Origin: Streptomyces sp. ISL-66
Lineage (GTDB): Bacteria > Actinomycetota > Actinomycetes > Streptomycetales > Streptomycetaceae
Length of the DNA stretch: 60,652 bases
Assembly: GCF_018614135.1 (NCBI RefSeq)
Contig: NZ_JAGGOW010000177.1
Span: 1 to 60,652 of the forward strand
Direction: 5' to 3'
Below the pieces are notes generated by a model. That model had not been told where the DNA came from. It did not search any database and was given only the letters and a program-made list of their open reading frames with translations. Positions 46,514 to 55,598 of this stretch are shown piece by piece (the first letter of the stretch is position 1; each line of letters starts with the position of its first letter). Position numbers and translations under genes: made by a program.

Positions 46514-48631
46514 TCAGTCGTCGTTCTTGCCCGACGGGGTCGTCTTCGCGATCTGCATGAGGAACTCGGCGTTCGACTTCGTCTGCTTCATCTTGTCGAG
46601 GAGCAGCTCGATGGCCTGCTGCGAGTCGAGCGCGTGCAGCACCCGGCGCAGCTTCCAGACGATGGCGAGCTCCTCCGGGTTGAGGAGGATCTCCTCCTTG
46701 CGGGTGCCCGACGGGTCGACGTCGACAGCCGGGAAGATGCGCTTGTCGGCGAGCTTGCGGTCGAGCTTGAGCTCCATGTTGCCGGTGCCCTTGAACTCCT
46801 CGAAGATCACCTCGTCCATGCGCGAGCCGGTGTCGACCAGCGCGGTGGCCAGGATGGTCAGCGAGCCGCCGTCCTCGATGTTGCGCGCGGCACCGAAGAA
46901 GCGCTTCGGCGGGTACAGCGCGGTCGAGTCGACACCACCGGACAGGATGCGGCCGGAGGCGGGGGCGGCGAGGTTGTACGCGCGTCCCAGGCGGGTGATG
47001 GAGTCCAGCAGGACGACCACGTCGTGACCGAGCTCGACGAGGCGCTTGGCACGCTCGATGGCCAGCTCGGCGACGGTGGTGTGGTCCTCGGCCGGGCGGT
47101 CGAAGGTCGAGGAGATGACCTCGCCCTTGACCGACCGCTGCATGTCGGTGACCTCTTCCGGACGCTCGTCGACCAGGACGACCATCAGGTGGCACTCGGG
47201 GTTGTTGACGGTGATCGCGTTGGCGATCGCCTGCATGATCATGGTCTTGCCGGTCTTCGGCGGGGCCACGATCAGGCCTCGCTGACCCTTGCCGATCGGC
47301 GACACGAGGTCGATGATGCGGGTGGTCAGCACGCCCGGGTCGGTCTCCAGACGGAGCCGGTCCTGCGGGTAGAGCGGGGTCAGCTTCTGGAACTCCGGGC
47401 GGCCGCGGCCGGATTCGGGCGCCATGCCGTTGACGGAGTCGAGACGCACGAGCGCGTTGAACTTCTCGCGGCGCTCACCGTCCTTGGGCTGGCGGACCGC
47501 ACCGGTGGTGTGGTCGCCCTTGCGCAGACCGGCCTTGCGGACCTGCGCGAGGGAGACGTACACGTCGTTCGGGCCGGGCAGGTAGCCCGAAGTCCGGATG
47601 AACGCGTAGTTGTCGAGGATGTCGAGGATGCCCGCGACGGGGATCAGGACGTCGTCGTCGGCGACCGGCGTCTCCGCCGGCGCGAACTCGTCGCGGCCAC
47701 GGCGGCCACGGCGGTCGCGGTAGCGGCCACGGCGGCCGCGACGGCCGTCTTCGTCGAAGTCGTCCTGGGGGCCGTTGTCCTGACGGTCCCGGTCCTGCCG
47801 GCCGCCCTGCTGACCCTGGCCCTGACCCTGGCCGCGACCGCCCTGCTGCTGGCGGTCCTGACGGTCGGTCCGGTCCTGCCGGCCGCCGCCCTGGTTCTGG
47901 CCCTGGCCCTGGCCGGACTGGCCCTGAGCCGCCTGGCCCTGGCCGGCCTGGCCCTGGTCGTCGGCCTTGGCACCGCGCTCGCGGCGGCCCTGCTGGCGCT
48001 CGCCCCGCTCGGCGCGCTCGTTGCCGCGCTCGCGGCGGTCGCGACGGCCGCGGCCTTCGGCTTCCTGGCCCTGTGCCTGGCCGGAGACCGCGGTGGCGGC
48101 CTCCGTCTTGGCCTCGGCCTGCGCGGCCGGAACGGTCTCGGTCTTCTGCTCGACCTGCACGACGGCGGCGGGGGCCGCACCCTCGGGGCTGCCGGAGGGG
48201 GCGGTCGCCCGACGGCGGCGGCGCTCGCCGACCGGGGCGTCCTCGCTGGCCGGCTGGCCCGGGATGTCGATCTGCGCCGGCACGGCGGTCTTCTCGACGG
48301 GGGCCGGGGCGGCTGCCTCGCCCGTACGGGCCTTGCTGGTGACGCGGCGCTTCGGCTTGGCCTCGGCGGCGGTCTCGGCGGGCGCGGAGGCCGCGGCCTT
48401 GGGGGCACTGCCTCCCGCCTGCGCCTCCTTGATGACCTCGATCAGCTGGCCCTTGCGCATCCGCGCGGTGCCCCTGATGCCGAGGCCCGACGCGACCTGC
48501 TGAAGCTCGGCCAAGACCATGCCGTCAAGGCCGGTGCCGGAGCGGCGACGCTTGGTCGCGGCGCCCGCGGCGGGGGCACTGGTGTCGACATTGGTGTCGG
48601 CAGCGCCCATCAGATCGGTGGTGTCGCTCAC
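46514..48631 (-). CDS. rho: Transcription termination factor Rho with long Arg/Gly/Gln-rich insertion
   Basis: 705-residue RNA helicase, far longer than the 419-residue E. coli protein. An N-terminal Rho_N helical domain (LAELQQVASGLGIRGTARM, ~35-60) is followed by an insertion to ~310: first Ala/Glu/Pro-rich, then repeated Gln-Gly, Arg-Gly and Asp-Arg runs. The cold-shock-like RNA-binding domain has AFIRTSGYLPG near 345. The ATPase domain has Walker A VAPPKTGKT near 455, and ALYPPKRFFGAARN is the secondary RNA site region. GTG start with GGAAGGA upstream. A ~370-base leader may carry autoregulation, as known for rho elsewhere. Confidence 0.95.
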   Translation of the reverse strand: MSDTTDLMGAADTNVDTSAPAAGAATKRRRSGTGLDGMVLAELQQVASGLGIRGTARMRKGQLIEVIKEAQAGGSAPKAAASAPAETAAEAKPKRRVTSKARTGEAAAPAPVEKTAVPAQIDIPGQPASEDAPVGERRRRRATAPSGSPEGAAPAAVVQVEQKTETVPAAQAEAKTEAATAVSGQAQGQEAEGRGRRDRRERGNERAERGERQQGRRERGAKADDQGQAGQGQAAQGQSGQGQGQNQGGGRQDRTDRQDRQQQGGRGQGQGQGQQGGRQDRDRQDNGPQDDFDEDGRRGRRGRYRDRRGRRGRDEFAPAETPVADDDVLIPVAGILDILDNYAFIRTSGYLPGPNDVYVSLAQVRKAGLRKGDHTTGAVRQPKDGERREKFNALVRLDSVNGMAPESGRGRPEFQKLTPLYPQDRLRLETDPGVLTTRIIDLVSPIGKGQRGLIVAPPKTGKTMIMQAIANAITVNNPECHLMVVLVDERPEEVTDMQRSVKGEVISSTFDRPAEDHTTVAELAIERAKRLVELGHDVVVLLDSITRLGRAYNLAAPASGRILSGGVDSTALYPPKRFFGAARNIEDGGSLTILATALVDTGSRMDEVIFEEFKGTGNMELKLDRKLADKRIFPAVDVDPSGTRKEEILLNPEELAIVWKLRRVLHALDSQQAIELLLDKMKQTKSNAEFLMQIAKTTPSGKNDD

Positions 48632-49098
48632 GAAGGGTCCTTCCCTGGAGCGGACGTCGGCCTGTCTGGCTCGGCGACCGGTTGTGCTGTCCGACGGCAG
48701 TCCGTGACCTGGTGAGGCGTGGACTGCTGCCGGGGCGGTGGTCCGCCGGTAGAGATACGGCGGAGAGAAACGTGCATGTGCATGGGTGGTTCCGGCGAGA
48801 AGCCCCGAGCTGGAAGCGTGGGAATGTCACGCCGATTCCGGAGCGTGCCCGAAACTGCTGGCAGCGATCAAAGCAGTCGGGGAGGCTCCCGGAAGGAAGG
48901 TGGTCCCTGATAGGGACACTGAGCACCGAGCCATGGCGGCTTCGGATGCGCACTTGAGACTAACACTACCGGATCCAACAGACATTCCCCCTCTCAATCA
49001 CCGGTCATAGAGCCGTTCCGCGCGGACGGCCTGCCCTGGCCGCCCGCCCCTGGCCGACTGACGGTGTTGCTCCTGTACTACTGCCCGTACGGCACTCG
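48632..49098. other. 467-bp intergenic region upstream of rho
   Basis: No gene or clear terminator recognised. The A/T-richer stretch at about 48955-49010 is the most promoter-like part for rho and would give a leader of roughly 330-380 bases. thrB ends at 49099 without an obvious strong hairpin. Confidence 0.5.
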
Positions 49099-50025
49099 TC
49101 AGCCGCCCTGGGTACCCAGCGGAAGTACGCTCGCGCCCGCGGCGTCGAGTGCGAGCCGGTTGGCCGCCCACCCCTCGCCCGCGAGCCGCGCGACCTTGTC
49201 GGCCGCGCCGTTGTCGACCAGCGCGAGGACCGTGGGGCCCGCGCCGGAGATCACCGCGGGGATGCCGTCCGCGCGCAGCCGGGCCACGAGCGCCACGCTC
49301 TCGGGCATCGCCGGGGATCGGTACTCCTGGTGGAGGCGGTCCTCGGTGGCCGGCAGCAGGAACTCGGGACGCCTGGTCAGGGCCTCTACGAGCAGGGCCG
49401 CGCGGCCCGCGTTGACCGCCGCGTCCACGTGCGGGACGGTGCGCGGCAGCAGGCCGCGCGCGGTCTCCGTCAGGACGGGCTTGGAGGGGACGAAGACCAC
49501 CGGGACGATCGACTCGGCGGGCTCCATGCGGATCGCCTTGGCGCTGCCGCCGTCCATCCAGGCGAGGGTGAAGCCGCCGAGGAGACAGGCGGCGACGTTG
49601 TCGGGGTGGCCCTCGATCTCGGTGGCGAGCTCCAGGAGCGCCGCGTCGTCGAGTTTGGCCTCTCCGCCTATGGTCACGGCGCGGGCGGCGACGATGCCGG
49701 CGCAGATGGCGGCGGAGGAAGAACCGAGGCCGCGGCCGTGCGGGATGCGGTTGGCGCAGACGACTTCGAGGCCGCGCGGCTGGCCGCCCAGCAGGTCGAA
49801 GGCGGTGCGCATGGAGCGTACGAGAAGGTGGCTCTCGTCCCGCGGGAGGGTGTCGGCGCCCTCGCCCGCGATGTCGATGTTCAGCCCCGAATCGGCCACG
49901 CGGACGACGACGTCGTCGTAGAGCCCCAGGGCCAGGCCGAGAGCGTCGAAGCCCGGACCGAGGTTGGCACTGCTGGCGGGAACGCGCACCCGTACGGCGG
50001 CGGCGCGGAATGCTGGACCGGCCAT
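49099..50025 (-). CDS. thrB: Homoserine kinase
   Basis: 308-residue GHMP kinase phosphorylating homoserine in threonine synthesis. The N-terminal RVRVPASSANLGPGFD and the ATP loop IPHGRGLGSSSAA near residue 90 are diagnostic; the C-terminal AVISGAGPTVLAL completes the set. ATG at 50025 with GGAG upstream; 27 further in-frame codons upstream lack similarity. It is separated from thrC by 323 bp with a hairpin, so it probably has its own promoter. Confidence 0.95.
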   Translation of the reverse strand: MAGPAFRAAAVRVRVPASSANLGPGFDALGLALGLYDDVVVRVADSGLNIDIAGEGADTLPRDESHLLVRSMRTAFDLLGGQPRGLEVVCANRIPHGRGLGSSSAAICAGIVAARAVTIGGEAKLDDAALLELATEIEGHPDNVAACLLGGFTLAWMDGGSAKAIRMEPAESIVPVVFVPSKPVLTETARGLLPRTVPHVDAAVNAGRAALLVEALTRRPEFLLPATEDRLHQEYRSPAMPESVALVARLRADGIPAVISGAGPTVLALVDNGAADKVARLAGEGWAANRLALDAAGASVLPLGTQGG

Positions 50026-50348
50026 CGTCCGATGACACTCCTTGTGACTGTGCGAGACGAGATGTTCTGCTGGCTCGCTGTGAATGTACTGGAGAACGTA
50101 CGACACCCGAAGGCCCTGTGGGCAGCACCGCGGTCATATGCGCGACGGCGGATGTAAGTACAGCCTATCGAAGGAAGGTTCTCCTCCGACATAGGGCGCA
50201 CGACAGGCGCACGATGCGTGTCGCGGACTCCCGCGCGTCGGCACGGTTTCCGCGGGGCCTTTGGCGCCGTACGGCCCGAGTTGCCGGATTCCTCAGCCTT
50301 CGGAGGGCTTCCGGAATCCGGCGACCCGGTTGATGCCGGACGTCCCCG
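50026..50348. other. 323-bp intergenic region between thrC and thrB
   Basis: No gene seen. It contains the thrC terminator (50283-50322). The remainder, with A/T-richer sequence at about 50060-50180, is the likely thrB promoter; no threonine leader peptide or known riboswitch was recognised. Confidence 0.55.
50283..50322 (-). terminator. Hairpin terminator after thrC
   Basis: GCCGGATTCC and GGAATCCGGC are a perfect 10-bp inverted repeat with weaker inner pairing, 26 bases past the thrC stop. Confidence 0.7.
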
Positions 50349-51419
50349 TCAGACCAGACCGAGGCGCACGGCGGCCGCCTCGGCGTCCACCGGAATGGTG
50401 ATCGGCTGCGGAGCGCCCGCGACCGCCCAGTCGGGGTCCTTCAGGCCGTTGCCGGTGACCGTGCACACGATCTTCTGGCCGGGGTCGACCAGACCGAGCT
50501 CGACGGCCTTGAGGAGACCGGCGACCGAAGCGGCCGAGGCGGGCTCGACGAAGACGCCCTCCTGCGCGGCCAACAGGCGGTAGGCCGCCAGGATCTGTCG
50601 GTCCGTCACCTCGTCGATGAAGCCGCCCGACTCGTCCCGGGCCTGCAGGGCGTAGTCCCACGAGGCCGGGTTGCCGATCCGGATCGCGGTGGCGATGGTG
50701 TGCGGCTCCTTGACGACCTCACCGCGCACGATGGGCGCGGACCCGGAGGCCTGGAAACCCCACACACGGGGCGTACGGGAGGCCAGGCCGTCGGCCTTGT
50801 ACTCCTTGAAGCCCTTCCAGTACGCGGTGATGTTGCCGGCGTTGCCGACGGGCAGCACGTGGATGTCGGGGGCGTCGCCGAGCGCGTCGACGATCTCGAA
50901 CGCGGCCGTCTTCTGACCCTCGATGCGCACCGGATTGACGGAATTGACCAGCGCGACCGGGTAGTTGTCGGACAGCGCGCGGGCGAGGTCCAGGCAGTCG
51001 TCGAAGTTTCCGTCGACCTGAAGGATCTTCGCGCCGTGGATCAGGGCCTGGCCCATCTTGCCCAGCGCGATCTTGCCGCGGGGCACGAGGACGGCGCAGA
51101 CCATCCCGGCGCGCACCGCGTAGGCGGCGGCGGAGGCCGAGGTGTTGCCCGTGGACGCGCAGATGACGGCCTTGGCGCCGTCCTCCTTGGCCTTGGTGAT
51201 CGCCATGGTCATGCCACGGTCCTTGAAGGACCCGGTGGGGTTCGCGCCCTCGACCTTGAGGTGGACCTCGCAGCCGGTGCGCTCCGAGAGCACCTGCGCG
51301 GGGACGAGGGGAGTTCCGCCCTCGCGGAGCGTGACCACGGGAGTCGCGTCCGTCACCGGCAGGCGGTCCCGGTACTCCTCGATGATGCCGCGCCACTGGT
51401 GGGTGCGATGGTTGGTCAT
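50349..51419 (-). CDS. thrC: Threonine synthase
   Basis: 356-residue fold-type II PLP enzyme converting O-phosphohomoserine to threonine. The PLP lysine is in NPTGSFKDRGM near residue 66; the phosphate loop is VGNAGNITAYW near 192. Six bases separate it from the hom stop, so hom-thrC is an operon. Confidence 0.96.
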   Translation of the reverse strand: MTNHRTHQWRGIIEEYRDRLPVTDATPVVTLREGGTPLVPAQVLSERTGCEVHLKVEGANPTGSFKDRGMTMAITKAKEDGAKAVICASTGNTSASAAAYAVRAGMVCAVLVPRGKIALGKMGQALIHGAKILQVDGNFDDCLDLARALSDNYPVALVNSVNPVRIEGQKTAAFEIVDALGDAPDIHVLPVGNAGNITAYWKGFKEYKADGLASRTPRVWGFQASGSAPIVRGEVVKEPHTIATAIRIGNPASWDYALQARDESGGFIDEVTDRQILAAYRLLAAQEGVFVEPASAASVAGLLKAVELGLVDPGQKIVCTVTGNGLKDPDWAVAGAPQPITIPVDAEAAAVRLGLV

Positions 51420-51425
51420 GGGTCC

Positions 51426-52718
51426 TTACTCCCCTTCAACACGCATGATGCTGGCGACACCGCGAACGGTGTCCAGCTTCCGCAGAGCCTCGACGGTCCC
51501 GGAGAGGGCGGCGTCGGGTGCGCGGTGGGTGACGACGACGAGGGAGGCCTCGCCGTCCTTACCCTGCTGCCGGACGGTGTCGATGGAGACACCGTGCTCC
51601 GCGAAGGTCGTCGCCACCTGGGCGAGGACGCCCGGCTTGTCCGCCACATCGAGGCTGATGTGGTAGCGGGTGACGACGTCCCCCATGGTGCTGACCGGCA
51701 GCTGGGTGTACGCCGACTCGCCGGGCCCCGTTGCCTCGGCGAGCTTGTTGCGGCAGACGGCGACGAGGTCGCCGAGCACCGCCGACGCGGTCGGCGAACC
51801 GCCCGCGCCGGGCCCGTAGAACATGAGCCGCCCGGCGGCCTCCGCCTCGACGAAGACCGCGTTGTACGCCTCGCGGACGGAAGCGAGCGGGTGGGTCAGC
51901 GGAATCATGGCGGGGTGGACGCGGGCGGTGACGGACTCGCCGTCGGCGGCGCGCTCCAGGATCGCCAGGAGCTTGATGGTGCAGCCCATGCGCTTGGCGG
52001 AGGCGAAGTCGGACGCGCTGACCTCGGTCATGCCCTCGCGGTAGACGTCGTCGAGGCGGACCCGGGTGTGGAAGGCGATGCCGGCCAGGATCGCGGCCTT
52101 GGCGGCGGCGTCGTAGCCCTCGACGTCGGCGGTGGGATCGGCTTCGGCGTACCCGAGGGCGGTGGCCTCGTCGAGCGCCTCCTGGTAGCCCGCGCCCGTG
52201 GAGTCCATCTTGTCGAGGATGAAGTTCGTCGTGCCGTTGACGATGCCCATCACCCGGTTGATCTTGTCGCCCGCGAGGGACTCGCGCATCGGGCGGACCA
52301 GCGGGATGGCGCCGGCGACGGCGGCCTCGTAGTACAGGTCCAGCCCGTGCTGCTCGGCCGCGGCGTGCAGGGCGGCGCCGTCCTGGGCGAGCAGCGCCTT
52401 GTTGGCCGAGACGACGGAGATCCCGTGCTCGAAGGCGGTGGTGATCAGGGTGCGGGCCGGCTCGATGCCGCCGATGACCTCGATGGCGATGTCGATGTCG
52501 CCGCGTTTGAGCAGCGCGGTCGCATCGGTGGTGATCAGGGCCGGGTCGATGCCCTCGCGCACCCTGGAGGGGCGGCGCACGGCCACGCCGGCGAGCTCCA
52601 CGGGCGCGCCGATCCTGGCCGTCAGGTCGTCGGCGTGCGTCGTCATGATGCGCGCCACCTCTGAGCCGACCACTCCACAGCCCAGCAGCGCCACCTTCAG
52701 CGGACGCGTACGCATCAT
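51426..52718 (-). CDS. hom: Homoserine dehydrogenase
   Basis: 430-residue NAD(P)-dependent enzyme reducing aspartate semialdehyde to homoserine. Rossmann motif LLGCGVVGSEVA at ~10-21, catalytic region VNGTTNFILDKM near 185 and YAEADPTADVEG near 210. A C-terminal ACT domain (YHISLDVADKPGVLAQVA) suggests threonine feedback control. The first of two adjacent ATGs (52718) is taken as start, with AAGG upstream. Confidence 0.96.
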   Translation of the reverse strand: MMRTRPLKVALLGCGVVGSEVARIMTTHADDLTARIGAPVELAGVAVRRPSRVREGIDPALITTDATALLKRGDIDIAIEVIGGIEPARTLITTAFEHGISVVSANKALLAQDGAALHAAAEQHGLDLYYEAAVAGAIPLVRPMRESLAGDKINRVMGIVNGTTNFILDKMDSTGAGYQEALDEATALGYAEADPTADVEGYDAAAKAAILAGIAFHTRVRLDDVYREGMTEVSASDFASAKRMGCTIKLLAILERAADGESVTARVHPAMIPLTHPLASVREAYNAVFVEAEAAGRLMFYGPGAGGSPTASAVLGDLVAVCRNKLAEATGPGESAYTQLPVSTMGDVVTRYHISLDVADKPGVLAQVATTFAEHGVSIDTVRQQGKDGEASLVVVTHRAPDAALSGTVEALRKLDTVRGVASIMRVEGE

Positions 52719-52785
52719 TCGACCTACGCCTTTCGATCTTCCATCGCTACCCGGCCCGCGGTTTTGCGCGTCAGGTGTAAAACCA

Positions 52786-52834
52786 GTCTCACTCAATGGA
52801 CAGCAGTTTCCATCCTCGGTCCATTGAGTGAGAC
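52786..52834 (-). terminator. 16-bp perfect inverted repeat between lysA and hom
   Basis: GTCTCACTCAATGGAC and GTCCATTGAGTGAGAC are separated by 17 bases. In the minus-strand direction it follows the lysA stop by ten bases and is followed by TGGTTTTA, so a lysA terminator is most likely. It also lies only 67 bases before hom. Confidence 0.75.
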
Positions 52835-52844
52835 ACCGATTTCA

Positions 52845-54236
52845 TTATCCGAGGTCGAGGCGCAGGAGATCTTCCTCCGTCTCGCGGCGGACGATGACGC
52901 GCGCCTGTCCGTCGCGCACGGCGACGACGGGCGGGCGCAACGCGTGGTTGTAGTTGCTGGCCATCGAGCGGCAGTAGGCGCCGGTGGCCGGAACCGCGAG
53001 CAGGTCTCCGGGGGCGAGGTCCGCCGGGAGGAACGCGTCCTTGACCACGATGTCACCGCTCTCGCAGTGCTTGCCCACGACACGGACGAGCATGGGCTCG
53101 GCGTCGGAAGTGCGCGAGACGAGGGTGACGGCGTACTCGGCGTCGTAGAGGGCGGTGCGGATGTTGTCGGACATGCCGCCGTCAACGGAAACGTACGTCC
53201 GCAGTCCCTCCAGCGGCTTGATCGTCCCCACCTCGTAAAGGGTGAACGCGGTCGGTCCGACGATGGCGCGGCCGGGCTCCACGGAAATGCGCGGCGCGCG
53301 CAGACCGGCGCCCTCGCATTCGCGGGCGACGATCTCGTGCAGGGCCTTGGCGATCTCGTGGGGCTCGCGGGGATCGTCCTCGGAGGTGTAGGCGATGCCG
53401 AGTCCGCCGCCGAGGTCGATCTCGGGGAGTTCGACGCCGTGCTCGTCGCGCACGGCGGCGAGGAGCTGGACGACCCGCTTCGCGGAGACCTCGAATCCCG
53501 CCATGTCGAAGATCTGCGAGCCGATGTGGGAGTGGACGCCGAGCAGCTCCAGGCTGTCGTGCCCGAGGGCGCGGCGGACGGCCTCGGCGGCGGAACCGTC
53601 CGCGACGGCGATGCCGAACTTCTGGTCCTCGTGCGCGGTGGCGATGAACTCGTGCGTGTGGGCCTCGACGCCGACGGTCACGCGGATCTGCACGGGCTGG
53701 CGTACGCCGAGCTCGCGGGCGATGTGCGCGACGCGGGCGATCTCCTGGAAGGAGTCGAGCACGATCCGCCCGACACCGGCCTCGATGGCGCGGGTGATCT
53801 CGGCGTTGGACTTGTTGTTTCCGTGGAAGGCGATGCGCTGGGCGGGCATCCCGGCGGCGAGCGCGGTGGCGAGCTCGCCGCCGGAGCACACGTCCAGGTT
53901 GAGCCCCTCCTCCTTGAGCCACTTCACGACGGCCTTGGAGAGGAACGCCTTCCCGGCGTAGAACACGTCGGCGTCCGGCCCGAAGGCGTGCGCCCAGGCC
54001 CGGCACCGCGCCCTGAAGTCCTCCTCGTCGAGGAAGTAGGCGGGCGTGCCGAACTCCTCGGCGAGCGCGGTCACTTCGATCCCGCCGACGGTGACGACAC
54101 CGTCGGCCGTCCGGCCGACGGTCCGCGCCCACACCTTCTCGTCGAGGGCATTGAGATCGGCGGCCGGCGGGGAGTAGTGCCCCTCGGGCAGTACGTCGGC
54201 GTGGCGGGGCCCGGCGGGGTGCGCGGAACGGCTCAT
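52845..54236 (-). CDS. lysA: Diaminopimelate decarboxylase
   Basis: 463-residue fold-type III PLP enzyme making lysine from meso-diaminopimelate. The PLP lysine is in FYAGKAFLSKAVV near residue 84. HGNNKSNAEI, the glycine loop (DLGGGLGIAYT) and the active-site CESGD of the partner subunit are present, as is GAYCRSMASNYN. Upstream neighbour is the ArgRS-like gene, recalling the argS-lysA order of corynebacteria. Confidence 0.96.
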   Translation of the reverse strand: MSRSAHPAGPRHADVLPEGHYSPPAADLNALDEKVWARTVGRTADGVVTVGGIEVTALAEEFGTPAYFLDEEDFRARCRAWAHAFGPDADVFYAGKAFLSKAVVKWLKEEGLNLDVCSGGELATALAAGMPAQRIAFHGNNKSNAEITRAIEAGVGRIVLDSFQEIARVAHIARELGVRQPVQIRVTVGVEAHTHEFIATAHEDQKFGIAVADGSAAEAVRRALGHDSLELLGVHSHIGSQIFDMAGFEVSAKRVVQLLAAVRDEHGVELPEIDLGGGLGIAYTSEDDPREPHEIAKALHEIVARECEGAGLRAPRISVEPGRAIVGPTAFTLYEVGTIKPLEGLRTYVSVDGGMSDNIRTALYDAEYAVTLVSRTSDAEPMLVRVVGKHCESGDIVVKDAFLPADLAPGDLLAVPATGAYCRSMASNYNHALRPPVVAVRDGQARVIVRRETEEDLLRLDLG

Positions 54237-54321
54237 CGGAATTCTCTCTTCACAATCATCCGGATCATCCGGATCGTTCGGATCGCAGGCGGGAACACAG
54301 CGGATCGCGTGCGCATCCGCA

Positions 54322-55482
54322 TCACAGGTGGTCGGGCGCGTCTATACCGAGGAGGGCCAGGCCGCCGGCCAGCACCGTCCCGGCGGCTTCGGTAAGAGCC
54401 AGCCGGGCGCGGTGGGCGGCCGAGGGTTTCTCGTCCCCCTTGGGCAGGACGGGGACGGTGTACTGGAAGTCGAGCAGGGCGTCGGCCAGCACGACCAGAT
54501 GCCGCACGATCCGCTCGGGCGCGCGGTGGTGCGCGGCGGCTTCGAGGACGAGGGGGTAGTCGGCGAGTGCGCGCAGGAGGGCCGCGGCGGCGGCGGCTCC
54601 GGCGGGATCGCCTGGCCCGCGCGGCTCAGCCGGCCCGCCGAGCTCACCCGGCTCATCCAGCCCGCGCGGCTCGCCCAGCTCACCCGGCTCACCCAGCTCA
54701 CCCGGCTCACCCAGCCCGCGCGGCTCACCCAGCTCACCCAGCTCACCCAGCCCGCGCGGCTCACCCAGCTCACCCGGCTCGCTCCGGTACCCCAACTGCT
54801 CGGCGTTGCGGCTGAGCGCGCAGGCCCGGCTGTAGGCGTACCTCACCCGGAAGAACTCGCTGGATTCGTCCTGCGCCGACAGCCAGGCGGGAAACACGGG
54901 CGTCTCGTGGGCGGGAACGCAGAGCATCGCCCAGGCGGCGGCGTCGGCCCCGTACACGGAAACGACGTCCCCGTCCCTCTTGGCCACGGGCGCGGCACTC
55001 AACGAATCCGCCTGCCCGTGCCGATGCCCCTGCCCGTTCCCATACCCGTGCCCCTGTCCCTGTCCCTGTCCCTGACTGTGGAGGATCCGCAGGACGGTGT
55101 CCCCTACGACCCGCGCCCTCGGCTCGCCGTCGGGGGCGAACCCGTACCGCGTGCCGCGCGCGCGAATGCCCCGTACGAGCTCGGCGACGGGACTCTCGGC
55201 GAGCACGAAGTTGAGGAACCCGGCTCCGGTGATCTCCACGCGCTCGATCCCGGCTACGCCGCCCAGTCGGCCGGCCAGCATTTCGGCCACTTCCCGGGGC
55301 GCGATACCTGCGTCCTTGGCCACCCGGAAGGCGACGGGAGAGGCGTAGTCCCCCACTCCCCCGGGCCGGCTCCGCTCGACGACGACCCGCTCGGGCACGA
55401 CCGAAGCGGCGGGCAGCTCCCCGTCCTCGACGGCGCAGCGCACGGCGCGCACGACGACACGGGAGAGGTCAGCGGGGGTCAC
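54322..55482 (-). CDS. ArgRS-like protein: tRNA-binding end domains without the catalytic core
   Basis: 386 residues. The N-terminal ~100 resemble the additional domain 1 of arginyl-tRNA synthetase (DYASPVAFRVAKDAGIAPREVAEMLAGRL, GFLNFVLA), and residues ~205-386 resemble the C-terminal DALR anticodon-binding domain (FFRVRYAYSRACAL, LADYPLVLEAAAHHRAPERIVRHLVVLADA). The Rossmann catalytic part with HIGH and KMSK motifs is absent, replaced by ~100 residues including a Gln-Gly/His-Gly run. The DALR domain is split by a GELGEP/RGL repeat of ~55 residues. It cannot aminoacylate as such; tRNA binding or a regulatory role is inferred. Confidence 0.8.
   Translation of the reverse strand: MTPADLSRVVVRAVRCAVEDGELPAASVVPERVVVERSRPGGVGDYASPVAFRVAKDAGIAPREVAEMLAGRLGGVAGIERVEITGAGFLNFVLAESPVAELVRGIRARGTRYGFAPDGEPRARVVGDTVLRILHSQGQGQGQGHGYGNGQGHRHGQADSLSAAPVAKRDGDVVSVYGADAAAWAMLCVPAHETPVFPAWLSAQDESSEFFRVRYAYSRACALSRNAEQLGYRSEPGELGEPRGLGELGELGEPRGLGEPGELGEPGELGEPRGLDEPGELGGPAEPRGPGDPAGAAAAAALLRALADYPLVLEAAAHHRAPERIVRHLVVLADALLDFQYTVPVLPKGDEKPSAAHRARLALTEAAGTVLAGGLALLGIDAPDHL
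54649..54780. repeat. 9-bp tandem repeat array inside the ArgRS-like gene
   Basis: CTCACCCAG/CTCACCCGG units interspersed with CCCGCGCGG, about 14 units in frame, encode GELGEP and RGLGE repeats. Such arrays change length by slippage without breaking the frame. Confidence 0.8.
55052..55075. repeat. Hexanucleotide tract CTGTCC in the ArgRS-like gene
   Basis: About four copies of CTGTCC encode the GQGQGQG run near residue 140 of the protein. Confidence 0.6.
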
Positions 55483-55598
55483 GTGCCCAGCCTAGGCGAG
55501 AAGCCCCGAGGTCACGCGAAGGGTTTCGCCATGTGAACAGAAGGGGCGCCGAGGGCACGGGGCGGCGACCATCCCCGCCCTCATCCCCGCCCTCGTCC

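Noticed and set aside
46454..48715. 753-codon plus-strand frame opposite rho
   Set aside because: Shadow of rho; hydrophobic Ala/Leu runs are the antisense of its Arg/Gly/Gln insertion.
50026..50348. Threonine attenuator or riboswitch before thrB
   Set aside because: No leader peptide rich in Thr/Ile codons or recognisable aptamer found; only the thrC terminator hairpin is clear.
54649..54780. Possible CRISPR-like array
   Set aside because: Units are 9 bases without unique spacers and are in frame within a protein gene. No cas genes are present in the window.
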